Shown one piece after another: positions 51,687-60,317 of a stretch of 64,000 nt of DNA (positions within the stretch are counted from its first letter, which is position 1; every line of letters starts with the position of its first letter). A program made the translations under genes and the position numbers. The stretch lies in NCBI RefSeq assembly GCF_012317045.1, contig NZ_CP051154.1, forward strand, positions 1,612,001-1,676,000, written 5' to 3'. Below the pieces are notes generated by a model that ran no database searches, was not told where the DNA came from, and saw only the letters and a program-made list of their open reading frames with translations. Source of the DNA: Leifsonia sp. PS1209 (GTDB lineage Bacteria; Actinomycetota; Actinomycetes; Actinomycetales; Microbacteriaceae).

Positions 51687-51721
51687 GAGCGCCCGGCGCG
51701 AGGGATTCGCGCCGGGCGCTC
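51687..51721. terminator. Perfect 15-bp bidirectional terminator hairpin
   Basis: GAGCGCCCGGCGCGA and TCGCGCCGGGCGCTC pair over 15 bp with a 5-base loop, between the small membrane-protein gene and the convergent GH130 gene. It can terminate both. Only scattered T residues follow on the plus strand. Confidence 0.8.
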
Positions 51722-51722
51722 G

Positions 51723-52793
51723 TCACTTCTCTGTGCGGTCCAGCCGCGCCACCCCGATCTTCGAGTCGGCCATCCCGTAGAACACGTAGCGCTGGCCGTC
51801 GATCGTCTCGATCGCGGTCGGGAACACCACGTTCGGCACGATGCCGCTGCGCTCGTCCTCCGTCTCTGCCTCGAGGAGCGGGGCGTCTGTGCGGTCGACG
51901 ACCCGCCAGGGCTCGTCGGCGTCGAGGATCATCGCGCCGGCGCCGTAGTTGACGTTCTGCTGCTGGGCCATCGCGTTGACGATCACGCCCGTCACGCCGT
52001 GGTGCAGGAGCAGCCAGCCCTCCGGGACGCGGATCGGCGCTGGACCTGCGCCGATCTTCAGCTCCTCGAAGGGATGCTCGGGGCCGGCCAGGAAGCGGTT
52101 GCCGCGCCAGCGGGCGAGCTCCCGGCGGTCGGCGAGCACCGCATCCAGGGGGATGAAGGCGATCCAGATGCTGGGGCGCGGGTCCGGCACGGTGGCCGGC
52201 GGACGGTTGCCTTCGCCGGGGCGCACCTCGCCGAGTTCCCAGACCGGGCGGTGCAGCACCGCGAGGCTGGGGGTGCCGTCCGGCGCGACCACGGGCTCGG
52301 GAAAGAACACCGTGTCCTTGTTGTGGTAGAGCCCGAGGTCGACGCCGAGGGCGTCGTCGTACTCGAAGGTCACGGGGCCGAGGCGCTGCCAGGAGCGGAG
52401 GTCGTCGGAGACGGCCACCGCCGTGCGCGGGCCGAGCGGGCCGAACGCCACGTACGTCATCACGTGCGTGCCGAGAGCCGGGATGAACGTCACGCGCGGG
52501 TCCTCGACGCCCGCGTTGTTCGCGCCGGACTCCCACTCCCGCTCCGGCTCCAGCACGACCGCCTCGCGGGTGACGCCGACCGGGAGGCCGCCCTCGATGT
52601 CCACCCTGGCGAGCCCGACGCGGGAGACGTTGCCCTCCGCCACGAGTCTCGGCAGCAGGTACAGCGTGCCGTCCGGCGCGTGGCCGGTGGCCGGGTTGAG
52701 CACACCCTCCGCCTCCAGCGGGTTGCCGGGCTCCGGGGCCATGATCACGCCCGCTCTGGTGAGGGCGTACGGGAAGTCGTCGGGGGAGCTCAT
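51723..52793 (-). CDS. GH130-like glycosidase/phosphorylase (last gene of the LacI operon)
   Basis: A 356-residue five-bladed beta-propeller protein resembling family GH130, whose members phosphorolyse beta-mannosides such as mannosyl-N-acetylglucosamine or beta-1,4-mannooligosaccharides. Typical blade motifs are LNPATGHAPDGTLYLLPRLV, NAGVEDPRVTFI, YHNKDTVFFPE and WLLLHHGVTG. No signal peptide, so it acts on imported oligosaccharides. The ATG overlaps the stop of a second GH130-like gene, and GAGGAAG precedes it. Assignment to phosphorylase or hydrolase rests on residues not resolved by eye. Confidence 0.78.
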   Translation of the reverse strand: MSSPDDFPYALTRAGVIMAPEPGNPLEAEGVLNPATGHAPDGTLYLLPRLVAEGNVSRVGLARVDIEGGLPVGVTREAVVLEPEREWESGANNAGVEDPRVTFIPALGTHVMTYVAFGPLGPRTAVAVSDDLRSWQRLGPVTFEYDDALGVDLGLYHNKDTVFFPEPVVAPDGTPSLAVLHRPVWELGEVRPGEGNRPPATVPDPRPSIWIAFIPLDAVLADRRELARWRGNRFLAGPEHPFEELKIGAGPAPIRVPEGWLLLHHGVTGVIVNAMAQQQNVNYGAGAMILDADEPWRVVDRTDAPLLEAETEDERSGIVPNVVFPTAIETIDGQRYVFYGMADSKIGVARLDRTEK

Positions 52794-53866
52794 GCTTCCT
52801 CCTCTGCGATGGTGCGGTCGTTGCGGTCGTTGCGGTCGTTGCGGTCGTTGCGGTCGGCACGGCGGGTGGAACGGTAGAAGTACATCTCGCGGGAACCGGG
52901 CGGCGCATCCCAGCCCTGGGCGAACGTCCAGTCGCCGTCGAGTCTCTGCAGCCCTCCCCAGGCGAGCGAGCCGCCGCGGTTGACGGCGAGCTGCGTGAAC
53001 GGGGCGGATCGCGCGTAGAGCGCCTGCGCCGCGGCGAAGTCGCCGTGCTCGTCCGCGTAGAAGAAGTCGAGCACCAGGTCGTCGCCGTCGACCACCGCGC
53101 AGGCCACTTCGTAGAGCGAGCCGTTCAGCGGGGTGAGGTCGAGGTACGGCTGCTCGGCGAAGGTCCAGTGCACGAGGTCGTCGGAGTGGCCGATCATCGG
53201 GCGCCCTCCGCAGCCCTCGGAGAGGAACATCAGATACTCGCCGCCGATCCGCACGGCGTTCCCGTCCGCATCCCGGGGCACCACCGCGCCTTTCGCCCAG
53301 TTCTGCGACACGTCGTACGGCACGGCGAGCCCCTGCTTCTCCCAGTGCTCCAGGTCGTCGGACGTGGCGACCATGATGTCGCAGGCCACCTCGCCCGTCT
53401 CCGTGCGGCGGATGGCGTTGTAGAACAGGACGTAGCGGCCGTCGACCCCGTAGACCTTGGGGTCTTCGCAGCCGAGCACCTCGTTCTCGAGCGTCGGGTA
53501 GATCACCGGGTTGGCGGGCGAGTCCGTCCACAGCCCGTCCCTGCGCACGGCGTGGCCGATGCGGCTGGCCGTCGACTCCTTCCGCGGGGAGGCGCGGTAG
53601 AAGAGGTGCAGGGCTCCGTCGCGCTCGATCACGGTCGGGTTGAAGATCGAGTCGCTCGTCCAGCCGATGCCGGTGGGGTCGTCCCACTGGCCGTCCAGCC
53701 GGAAGGTGAGCGACGCATCCCGGGCGAACGGCCCGATCGCCCAGGGCGGCGTCTCCGCGTAGTGGGCGGAGAACTGGTCGGTCGAGATGCGGTCGGTGAG
53801 CGCGTTGGTGTGGGCGAGGGCTTCGGCGAAGCTCTCTCGGAGGTCGTCGGTGTCGACGGCTTTCAC
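52790..53866 (-). CDS. GH130-like glycosidase/phosphorylase (second copy)
   Basis: A 358-residue beta-propeller enzyme with GH130/GH43-like motifs: IFNPTVIERDGALHLFYRAS, VLGCEDPKVYGVDGRYVLFYNA, QNWAKGAVVPRDADGN and YLMFLSEGCGG. The GTG start is preceded by GAGGAG. The C-terminus ends in an in-frame repetitive tail, RADRNDRNDRNDRNDRT, from a 9-bp tandem repeat, then IAEEEA. It overlaps the downstream GH130-like gene by four bases, so the pair is co-translated. It may handle a different linkage or chain length of the same glycan. Confidence 0.8.
   Translation of the reverse strand: MKAVDTDDLRESFAEALAHTNALTDRISTDQFSAHYAETPPWAIGPFARDASLTFRLDGQWDDPTGIGWTSDSIFNPTVIERDGALHLFYRASPRKESTASRIGHAVRRDGLWTDSPANPVIYPTLENEVLGCEDPKVYGVDGRYVLFYNAIRRTETGEVACDIMVATSDDLEHWEKQGLAVPYDVSQNWAKGAVVPRDADGNAVRIGGEYLMFLSEGCGGRPMIGHSDDLVHWTFAEQPYLDLTPLNGSLYEVACAVVDGDDLVLDFFYADEHGDFAAAQALYARSAPFTQLAVNRGGSLAWGGLQRLDGDWTFAQGWDAPPGSREMYFYRSTRRADRNDRNDRNDRNDRTIAEEEA
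52814..52858. repeat. 9-bp microsatellite coding for Asn-Asp-Arg repeats
   Basis: Four exact copies of gcggtcgtt plus a diverged fifth encode (NDR)n at the C-terminus of the GH130-like protein. The unit is a multiple of three, so slippage alters tail length without changing frame. Confidence 0.88.
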
Positions 53867-53879
53867 GGTACTCCTCGGT

Positions 53880-53921
53880 CGGAAAGGGATGGGCGGAAAG
53901 GGATGGGCGGAAAGGGGATGG
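53880..53921. repeat. Three 14-bp direct repeats in the leader of the GH130 pair
   Basis: Three head-to-tail copies of cggaaagggatggg, the last with one inserted G, occupy the 81-bp gap between the permease stop and the GH130 GTG, upstream of its ribosome-binding site. They are non-coding and could be a regulatory or RNA-stability element. Confidence 0.85.
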
Positions 53922-53947
53922 TGGGGTCGGCGCCCCGTGGATGCGGG

Positions 53948-54844
53948 TCAGCCCTTCACACCGGACCCGATGTCCGTCGACGTGAAGTAGCGCTGGAACA
54001 CGATGAACAGCACCACCACCGGCGCGGCCAGCACGACCGCCCCGGCGAGGATCGCGCCGTACGGGTTCGTGGTGGACGCGGCGACCGTGCTGATGTAGTT
54101 CGCCAGCGACACGGCAAGCGGCTGCATCGTCTGCTCCTTGGTGATCAGGAACGGCCAGAGGAACTCGTTCCACGGCCCGATGAAGGTCAGCAGCAGCACG
54201 GTCACCAGCGCCGGTCGCACCAGCGGGAGCGCCACCCTGCGCAGGATCATGAACTCGCCGGCCCCGTCGATCCTGGCCGCGTCGAACAGTTCCTTCGGGA
54301 TCTGCAGGAAGTACTGCCGGAAGATCAGCACCGCCGTCGAGTTGATCGCGAACGGCAGGATCATGCCGAGATAGTTGTCGGCGAGACCGTAGTTGCGCGC
54401 GATCAGCACGTAGAGCGGCACCATCAGCAGCTGGAACGGCACCACCTGCACGAGCAGCGCCAGCGCGAACGTCACGCCGCGCCCCCGCCACCGCAGGATG
54501 GACAGCGCGTACCCGGCGAGCAGGCCGAACACGACCGTGCAGAGCAGCACGCCGCCGGTGAAGATCCCCGAGCTGGCGAGCCCGCTCCACAGGTTGATGC
54601 GGTCGTTGATGTTGACGTAGTTGTTGAACGTCAGGTTGCCCGGCGTCGGGAAGGCCCCGGCGACCGTCGTGTCCGGAGACGCCTGCAGGGAGCCGACGAG
54701 CATGTAATAGAACGGGAACAGGAACGCCAGCGCGCCGATGGTGAGCACGATGCCCTGCAGCACCGCCTGCCCCCTGCTGAGCTGCCGGGGAGAGGACAGA
54801 TCGGTCTTCCGGCGTTTGCGGGCCGGGGCTGCTGTCGTCGTCAT
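53948..54844 (-). CDS. Sugar ABC transporter permease (MalG-like) of the LacI operon
   Basis: A 298-residue CUT1 permease. A basic N-terminus (PARKRRKTDLSS) precedes six helices starting GIVLTIGALAFLFPFYYMLVGSL. The ATPase-docking EAA loop is LFDAARIDGAGEFMILRRVALPLVRP. The ATG overlaps the stop of the other permease. The 81-bp gap downstream contains the three 14-bp repeats before the GH130 genes. Confidence 0.94.
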   Translation of the reverse strand: MTTTAAPARKRRKTDLSSPRQLSRGQAVLQGIVLTIGALAFLFPFYYMLVGSLQASPDTTVAGAFPTPGNLTFNNYVNINDRINLWSGLASSGIFTGGVLLCTVVFGLLAGYALSILRWRGRGVTFALALLVQVVPFQLLMVPLYVLIARNYGLADNYLGMILPFAINSTAVLIFRQYFLQIPKELFDAARIDGAGEFMILRRVALPLVRPALVTVLLLTFIGPWNEFLWPFLITKEQTMQPLAVSLANYISTVAASTTNPYGAILAGAVVLAAPVVVLFIVFQRYFTSTDIGSGVKG

Positions 54845-55827
54845 GATTCTCTGTCTCCCGCGAATCGGTTCTGCAAGAAAGCGATGATGAGCACCACCAC
54901 GACCAGGACGATGCCGATCGCGGCCGCGTATCCCGGGTGGCCCTGCTGGATGCCCTGCTGGTAGATCAGCAGCACGGGGGACGTGGATGCGCCGTTCGGC
55001 CCTCCGCCTCCCGTCAGCAGGTACGGCTCGGTGAACAGGTTGGCGCCGACGATGGTCGACAGCAGCAGCACCAGGACCGTCGCCGGCCGGACGCCGGGGA
55101 TCGTCACCGAGAAGAACTGCCGCACCCGGCCCGCCCCGTCGGTCGCCGCGGACTCGTAGAGCTCGGTCGGCACGTTCTGCAGCGCTGCCAGGTAGAGCAG
55201 GATGTAGAAGCCGAGCTGCTTCCAGGTGACGTAGATGGCGATCATCGGCATCGCCAGGGTCGGGTTGACGAACCAAGTGGGGTTCGGTGCGAGCGGCCCG
55301 AGGATCTGGTTGACCAGGCCGTCCTGGTTGAACAGGAACAGCCAGACGCCGATGATCGCGACGCTCGCCGTGACGTACGGCACGTAGTAGCTGACCCGCA
55401 GGAAGGTGCGGAACCGCTTGATACTGTTCAGGCCGCTCGCCAGCACCAAGCTGAGCACGACCGTCAACGGCACGTTGATGACGAGGAAGATGCCGACGTT
55501 CGCGAACGACTGCAGCACGGCGGGGTCGGTGAACGCCGTCACGTAGTTGTCGAGACCGACGAACGGGCGGTCGACGTTCGCTCCGGGAGCCGCGAAGAAG
55601 TAGTCGAAGAATGACATGTAGATCGCGAACAGCAGCGGGTACGCGAAGATCACGATCACGAAGATCAGATACGGCGCGCTGAACAGCCAGCCGAGCGGGT
55701 TCCGTCCGAAGATGCGCTGCAGCAGCGGCTTGGCGGCCTGGTTCTGTCTGCCGCCGCGTGGCTGCCGCCCGGCGGCGGGGGCGTTGCCGCCCCCGGCCGC
55801 CGTGGTGGTGGTGCGGATGCTGGACAT
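54841..55827 (-). CDS. Sugar ABC transporter permease (MalF-like) of the LacI operon
   Basis: A 328-residue CUT1 permease. A disordered Gly/Gln-rich N-terminus (GGGNAPAAGRQPRGGRQNQ) precedes six helices; the first reads WLFSAPYLIFVIVIFAYPLLFAIYMSFF (hydrophobic core PYLIFVIVIFAYPLLFAIYM). The EAA loop is YESAATDGAGRVRQFFSVTIPGVRP. It follows the binding-protein gene by seven bases and overlaps the next permease by four. Confidence 0.94.
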   Translation of the reverse strand: MSSIRTTTTAAGGGNAPAAGRQPRGGRQNQAAKPLLQRIFGRNPLGWLFSAPYLIFVIVIFAYPLLFAIYMSFFDYFFAAPGANVDRPFVGLDNYVTAFTDPAVLQSFANVGIFLVINVPLTVVLSLVLASGLNSIKRFRTFLRVSYYVPYVTASVAIIGVWLFLFNQDGLVNQILGPLAPNPTWFVNPTLAMPMIAIYVTWKQLGFYILLYLAALQNVPTELYESAATDGAGRVRQFFSVTIPGVRPATVLVLLLSTIVGANLFTEPYLLTGGGGPNGASTSPVLLIYQQGIQQGHPGYAAAIGIVLVVVVLIIAFLQNRFAGDRES

Positions 55828-55834
55828 GCTCCGC

Positions 55835-57127
55835 CTACTTCTTGTTCTGCAGCGAGTCGATCTTCTCGGCCGCCGCCTTGAACGCGTCCTCCACGCTGCC
55901 GGAGCCGGAGATCACGGACTTGGTGTACGCATCCCGGAGCGCCTGCAACTGCGCGACGGTGTTCGGGCCGGACGGGTCGTCGACCGTGCGCGCCGACTGG
56001 GCGCCGAACTCCTTGTACGCCGGGTGGGCGGCGAAGTAGTCGGCGTAGACGGAGGCGAGGTTGTCACGGATCGGCATCTGGCCTGTGACGTTCAGGAGCT
56101 TGTTGTCCTGGTCCTTACTCGTGGCGAACTTGAGCACATCCCATGCCGTGCCCTGGTTCTTGCAGGAGGTGTACACGCCGACGTTCTTGGCGTCGGGGAA
56201 GGTGTACGTCTTGTCCGCTGCGACGCCGTCCTTGGTCGGGACGGGCACGGATCCCCACTTCACCTTGTCTCCGTAATACGCGATGGCCCACGGGCCGACG
56301 ATGGCCATGGCCGACTTGCCGTCGGCGAACGCGTCGCCCTGGAACTGCTCCTTGCCCGCGAGGCCCTGGGAGTAGATGCTCTTCCAGAAGTTCGCGACCT
56401 CGAGGCCGTCCGCGCTGTCGATGGTGGCCTTGCCGTTCTCGATCAGGCCCTTGCCGCCGGTCTGGGCGGCCAGGAGCGGCAGGTAGTCGAAGTTCGGCTG
56501 GAAGAACTCGCTGGTCGGTGCTGGATAGATGGCGTACTGCGCCGCGCCGCTGGAGGTGACCTGCTTGGCCGCCGTCAGGAACTTGTCGTATGTCGACAGG
56601 TCGGGGTTGTCCGGGTTGAGTCCGGCCTTCGCGAAGATGTCCTTGTTGTAGAAGATCATCACGGGGTTCTGCTTCCACGGCATCTGGTAGAAGTCGCCGT
56701 CCGCCGACTTGTACTGGTCGGCGGCGCTTCCGCTCCTGGCCTGGATGTACGAGTCGCCGTCGGAGAACTTCGACAGGTCGACGAGGCCGCCCTGCTTCTC
56801 GAACTGACCGGTGACGGCGGGGAGGTTGTTGAACACCAGGCAGGGCGTCGTGCCCGCGGTGATGGCCGCGCCGAGCACTTCCTCCGTGCTCTTGCCGGCC
56901 GGCACCTCCTGGGCCTTGATCTTCTGGTCGGGGTGGGCGGAGTTCCACGAGGAGACCATCGCCTTGCCCCACTGCACCTCCTGCTCGTTGTTCGAGTACC
57001 AGATGGTGATCGGGCCCTTCGCCTTCATGGCGTCGGACGAGCCGCCCCCGCTCGACCCGCAGGCCGCGAGGGCACCGGCGATGGCACCGGCGGTGACGAT
57101 GCTGAGGATGATCCTGCGTCTTTGCAT
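55835..57127 (-). CDS. Sugar ABC transporter substrate-binding lipoprotein of the LacI operon
   Basis: A 430-residue family 1 solute-binding protein with a lipoprotein signal (RRRIILSIVTAGAIAGALAAC; lipobox ALAAC with Cys23). The mature N-terminus, GPITIWYSNNEQEVQWGKAMVSSWN, and PVMIFYNKDIFAKAGLNP are family features. Aromatic residues such as those in NFDYLPLLAA may line the sugar site. It lies 19 bp after the lacI-type gene. Given the GH130 enzymes downstream, a beta-mannoside or N-glycan-derived oligosaccharide is the likely cargo, which is an inference. Confidence 0.93.
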   Translation of the reverse strand: MQRRRIILSIVTAGAIAGALAACGSSGGGSSDAMKAKGPITIWYSNNEQEVQWGKAMVSSWNSAHPDQKIKAQEVPAGKSTEEVLGAAITAGTTPCLVFNNLPAVTGQFEKQGGLVDLSKFSDGDSYIQARSGSAADQYKSADGDFYQMPWKQNPVMIFYNKDIFAKAGLNPDNPDLSTYDKFLTAAKQVTSSGAAQYAIYPAPTSEFFQPNFDYLPLLAAQTGGKGLIENGKATIDSADGLEVANFWKSIYSQGLAGKEQFQGDAFADGKSAMAIVGPWAIAYYGDKVKWGSVPVPTKDGVAADKTYTFPDAKNVGVYTSCKNQGTAWDVLKFATSKDQDNKLLNVTGQMPIRDNLASVYADYFAAHPAYKEFGAQSARTVDDPSGPNTVAQLQALRDAYTKSVISGSGSVEDAFKAAAEKIDSLQNKK

Positions 57128-57146
57128 TCTTTCGTTCCTTTGTGTT

Positions 57147-58172
57147 TCACTCGCCGCCGGCGGGTGCCGCGGTCGATGCGCGCACGACGAGTCGTGCAGG
57201 GGGCAGGGCGACGTCGGCCGGCTCGCCGTCTTCCACCAGCCGCAGCAGTGCGGTGGCGGCGGCGATGCCCCATCCGGTCGGGTCGTTGTCGATGGTGGTC
57301 AGCGACGGGTACACGTACGTCCCGATCTGCGAGCCGTCGAGGCCCGTGATCGAGAGATCCTGGGGGAGCCGGAGGCCGCGCTCGTGCGCGACGCCCATCC
57401 CGGCGATGGCCATCGGGTCGTTGCCGTAGACGATCGCGGTGGGCCGGTCCGGCCCGTCGAGCAGCGCCTTGGTGGCCTCCGCGCCCTGTTCGGGCGAGAA
57501 GTCGGTGGGCACGACCACCGGGGTCAGCCCGGCGGCGAGCATCGCGTGCTCGTACCGTTCCCGCCGCTTGCGGCCGTGCAGCATCCTCTCGTCGCCGGAG
57601 ACGTGCACGATCCTCCGGTGGCCGAGACCGATGAGGTGGGAGACAAGGTCGTCGATGCCTGCGTCGTAGTCCCGGGTGATGACGGGGAACGGCGTGTCGT
57701 TGCCCGGCTCTCCGAGCGACACCGCCTGCATCCCGAGCCCGTGGATGAACGGGATGCGCTCGTCGTCCGCGAGCAGGTCGGTGAGCAGGAAGCCGTCGAC
57801 CCGCTTGTCGGCGGCCAACCTGCTGTACGCGCGGCGCTCGGCCTCCTCGTCCGGCACGACGGTGAGCACGAGCACCTGCCCGCGCTCGGCGAGCACTGTC
57901 TCCACGCCGGCGATGAACGCGGGGAAGAACGGGTCGACCTCGATGGTGCGCGGGTCACGGCGGAGGATCAGGCCGAGGGCGTACGCCCGCTTCGTGCTGA
58001 GACCCCTGGCGCCCGGGTTGGGACTCCAGCCCAGCTCACGCGCCACCGTCAGGATGCGGTCCCGGGTGTCCGGCGCCACCCCGCGGCGGTCGTTGAGTGC
58101 GAGGGAGACGAGCCCCTTGCTCACGCCCGCCGCCTTGGCGACGTCGTTGATCGTGACCGTCGCTGCGCTCAT
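57147..58172 (-). CDS. LacI-family transcriptional regulator
   Basis: A 341-residue repressor. The N-terminal helix-turn-helix reads TINDVAKAAGVSKGLVSLALNDRRGVAPDTRDRI, and the hinge helix follows (GWSPNPGARGLSTKR). The rest is a periplasmic-binding-protein-like ligand domain with YALGLILRR, TAIVYGNDPMAIAGM and SITGLDGSQIGTYVYPSLTTIDND. Its ATG overlaps the stop of the secreted-protein gene, so it lies inside the operon it should control. The perfect palindrome at 60301-60314, with a central CG, is the expected binding site, giving autoregulation by the imported sugar. Confidence 0.94.
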   Translation of the reverse strand: MSAATVTINDVAKAAGVSKGLVSLALNDRRGVAPDTRDRILTVARELGWSPNPGARGLSTKRAYALGLILRRDPRTIEVDPFFPAFIAGVETVLAERGQVLVLTVVPDEEAERRAYSRLAADKRVDGFLLTDLLADDERIPFIHGLGMQAVSLGEPGNDTPFPVITRDYDAGIDDLVSHLIGLGHRRIVHVSGDERMLHGRKRRERYEHAMLAAGLTPVVVPTDFSPEQGAEATKALLDGPDRPTAIVYGNDPMAIAGMGVAHERGLRLPQDLSITGLDGSQIGTYVYPSLTTIDNDPTGWGIAAATALLRLVEDGEPADVALPPARLVVRASTAAPAGGE

Positions 58173-60283
58173 CGGGGCACCACCGTCGTGAACCCTCCGG
58201 ACTCGACGACGACCACGGCGTGACCGCCGAGCTTGGCGGGGGAGCCGACCTGGTGGCCGGTCTTGTCGTACCGGGTCACGGTCACGGGGCCGGTGCCTGC
58301 GAGCTTCGTCAGCGTCGGCAGCTTCGTGCCGTTGACGTGCACATCGAGCCCGGTGGATGCGCCGGCCAGCCCGAGGTGCGACACCACCGGCTGCACGAGC
58401 ACGGCGTCGAGGCTCACCGGTCCGCCGACGCGCGCCGTAACGGTGCGCACCGCGGGGAGCACGGGGACCGGCAGCGTCTGCGGCTTGAGGTGCACCGTGG
58501 TGGGCGCGATGCCCTGGGCTTCGGCCGCCGCGTTGACGGTCGTGCCGATCGGGAGCGTGATCCGCCCGGCCGTGGCCGTCCAGACCGTCTTGCCCGACCC
58601 TCCGGAGCCGAGGTCGGCGATGGGCAGGATGCTCGCGAGAGCGTGCCCGGCCGGGAGCGTCACCGTGATCGTGTCCCCGGCTTTCGCCGTCACGTACTTC
58701 CCGCCGGACCAGTTGGCCGATCTCGTCCAGGCCGAGGGCGGCGTGACCACGGTGGCCGACCCGGTCAGCGCGCCGTTCTCCGCCTCGACGACCGTGAGGC
58801 CGTCCGTCGCGGTGGTGCGGGTGAGGGCTGTGGCTTGCGCGGCGACGGCGGGATGCGCATCCAGTGCCAGCATCGACAGCTCGGTGTGGATGACCGACTC
58901 CGCCCCGCAGTTGCGGTTCACGGTCGCGTCCGCCCCGATCCCGTCGATGCACACGCCGGTGGCCGGGTCGTAGACGGGGACGCCGGCCGGGTTGGCGCCG
59001 AAGTACCAGGCCGCCTGTGCGGCCGCCAGCTGGGTGAGCCCGGATGCGCCGGTCGCGTCGGCGACGGACAGCAGCCCTTCGAGGCGCGAGTCGACGCCGT
59101 AGGCGATCTGCGTGGTGTCCGCCGGGGTCGGCGTCCAGCCATTGTCCGGGCCGCCCGAGGCGAGGAGCTGGGCGGTGAACTGGGCGGCGTCCGTCGCGGC
59201 GGTCTTCTGCAGGTCTTGCCTGCCGAGCACGGTCGCCGCGCGCGAGAGGGCAGCGGGCTCCATCCCGCCCCAGGCGTGCCAGAACGTGGGGGAGTTGGCC
59301 TCCGGCAGGAGCGCGCCGAACGGCCACTGCCCGATGCCGCTGCTGGCGAGCCCCGCGATGCCCTCCGCGTAGCGGGAGAGCGCCGTGGCCGCCGCCTGGT
59401 CGCCCGGCGCCGCCTTCACGTACGCGCTGAGGCCGAGCACCGCCTCGCTGGTGGCGCTCGCGCTTCCCACGATCAGCCAGGCAGGGACGGTGACCCCGTT
59501 GGCCTGGACCGTGATGCCGTACTTCGACAGGGACTGGCGCTGCAGGGCGGAGAGGGAGAGGTCCATCCGGTCTTTCAGGAACGAGGCGAACGCCGGGTCG
59601 GTGGCTGCGAAGCCCGCGTAGCCTTCTCCGAGCGCCCAGACGGTGCGCGCGAGCCAGAACGACTCGGCCGAATCGCTCGGGTCGGGAAGCTCGACCGGGA
59701 TGGCCGACGGGTTCAGGGTGCCGTCGGACTGCTGCCAGAGCACGACGCCGCCCGCGTTCGGGCCGGTCGTGGTCTGCAGGTAGGTGAGCGAGCGCAGCAG
59801 TTCGTATGCGGACTGCTTGCTGCTGGCCGTGCCGTTCTGCGCCCAGTCGCGCAGGTAGACGACGGCGGCCCGGGAGATGTCGTCGGCGTCGAAGGCGCCC
59901 TGCGCGTACCAGCCCTTCGCTGCGTCGGTGATCGGACCGCCGCCGACGCGACGGAAGGTTCCGTCGGCGATGCGGTCGGCGTAGACCCACGGTGCGCGGG
60001 CGGTCGGCTCCTCGGCCTGGCGGTACGTCGTGTGGCCGTCGACGCCGGGCAGCAGGGGGACGTCGGCCTGCAGCCAGTCGAGGTGCGCGAGGTTCGTCAG
60101 CTTCGCCGGAGCCGCAGCAGTGGCAGGGGTCCCGGTGGCTGCGACAGTGGATGCGGTGGTCGCCGCGGGGGCGACGGCCTGCGCGGGAAGCGCGCCGAGC
60201 GTGGCGGCCATCGTGCCGCCGAGGATGAGGGCGAAGATCGCCGTCGAGCGGCGTCGTACGGGGTGGTTTTGGAGGTCTCGCAT
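58169..60283 (-). CDS. Secreted protein, probable (alpha/alpha)6-type carbohydrate-active enzyme of unassigned family
   Basis: A 704-residue exported protein. A signal peptide covers about residues 1-36 (STAIFALILGGTMAATLGALPAQA). After an Ala/Thr-rich linker, residues 60-480 are helical with repeated aromatic and acidic patches: HLDWLQADVPLL, GWYAQGAFDADDISRAAVVYL, AESFWLARTVWALGEGYAGF, SPTFWHAWGGMEPAALSRA and AWYFGANPAGVPVYDP, a pattern seen in six-hairpin glycosidases. The rest, from VEAENGALTGSATVV, resembles a beta-sandwich carbohydrate-binding module. No CAZy family could be assigned by eye. As first gene of the LacI operon it may release the glycan that the ABC system imports. AAGGA precedes the ATG. 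Confidence 0.78.
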   Translation of the reverse strand: MRDLQNHPVRRRSTAIFALILGGTMAATLGALPAQAVAPAATTASTVAATGTPATAAAPAKLTNLAHLDWLQADVPLLPGVDGHTTYRQAEEPTARAPWVYADRIADGTFRRVGGGPITDAAKGWYAQGAFDADDISRAAVVYLRDWAQNGTASSKQSAYELLRSLTYLQTTTGPNAGGVVLWQQSDGTLNPSAIPVELPDPSDSAESFWLARTVWALGEGYAGFAATDPAFASFLKDRMDLSLSALQRQSLSKYGITVQANGVTVPAWLIVGSASATSEAVLGLSAYVKAAPGDQAAATALSRYAEGIAGLASSGIGQWPFGALLPEANSPTFWHAWGGMEPAALSRAATVLGRQDLQKTAATDAAQFTAQLLASGGPDNGWTPTPADTTQIAYGVDSRLEGLLSVADATGASGLTQLAAAQAAWYFGANPAGVPVYDPATGVCIDGIGADATVNRNCGAESVIHTELSMLALDAHPAVAAQATALTRTTATDGLTVVEAENGALTGSATVVTPPSAWTRSANWSGGKYVTAKAGDTITVTLPAGHALASILPIADLGSGGSGKTVWTATAGRITLPIGTTVNAAAEAQGIAPTTVHLKPQTLPVPVLPAVRTVTARVGGPVSLDAVLVQPVVSHLGLAGASTGLDVHVNGTKLPTLTKLAGTGPVTVTRYDKTGHQVGSPAKLGGHAVVVVESGGFTTVVPR

Positions 60284-60300
60284 CGTCGCGTCCTTTGTGT

Positions 60301-60314
60301 CTAAACCGGTTTAG
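60301..60314. promoter_or_regulatory. Perfect 14-bp LacI-type operator
   Basis: CTAAACCGGTTTAG is a perfect palindrome with a central CG, the form bound by LacI-family repressors. It covers the predicted transcription start of the minus-strand operon, 18 bases before the secreted-protein ATG. Confidence 0.85.
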
Positions 60315-60317
60315 GTG

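Noticed and set aside
52814..52858. Phase-variable on/off switch at the 9-bp repeat
   Set aside because: The unit is a multiple of three and near the end of the gene, so slippage cannot shift the frame.
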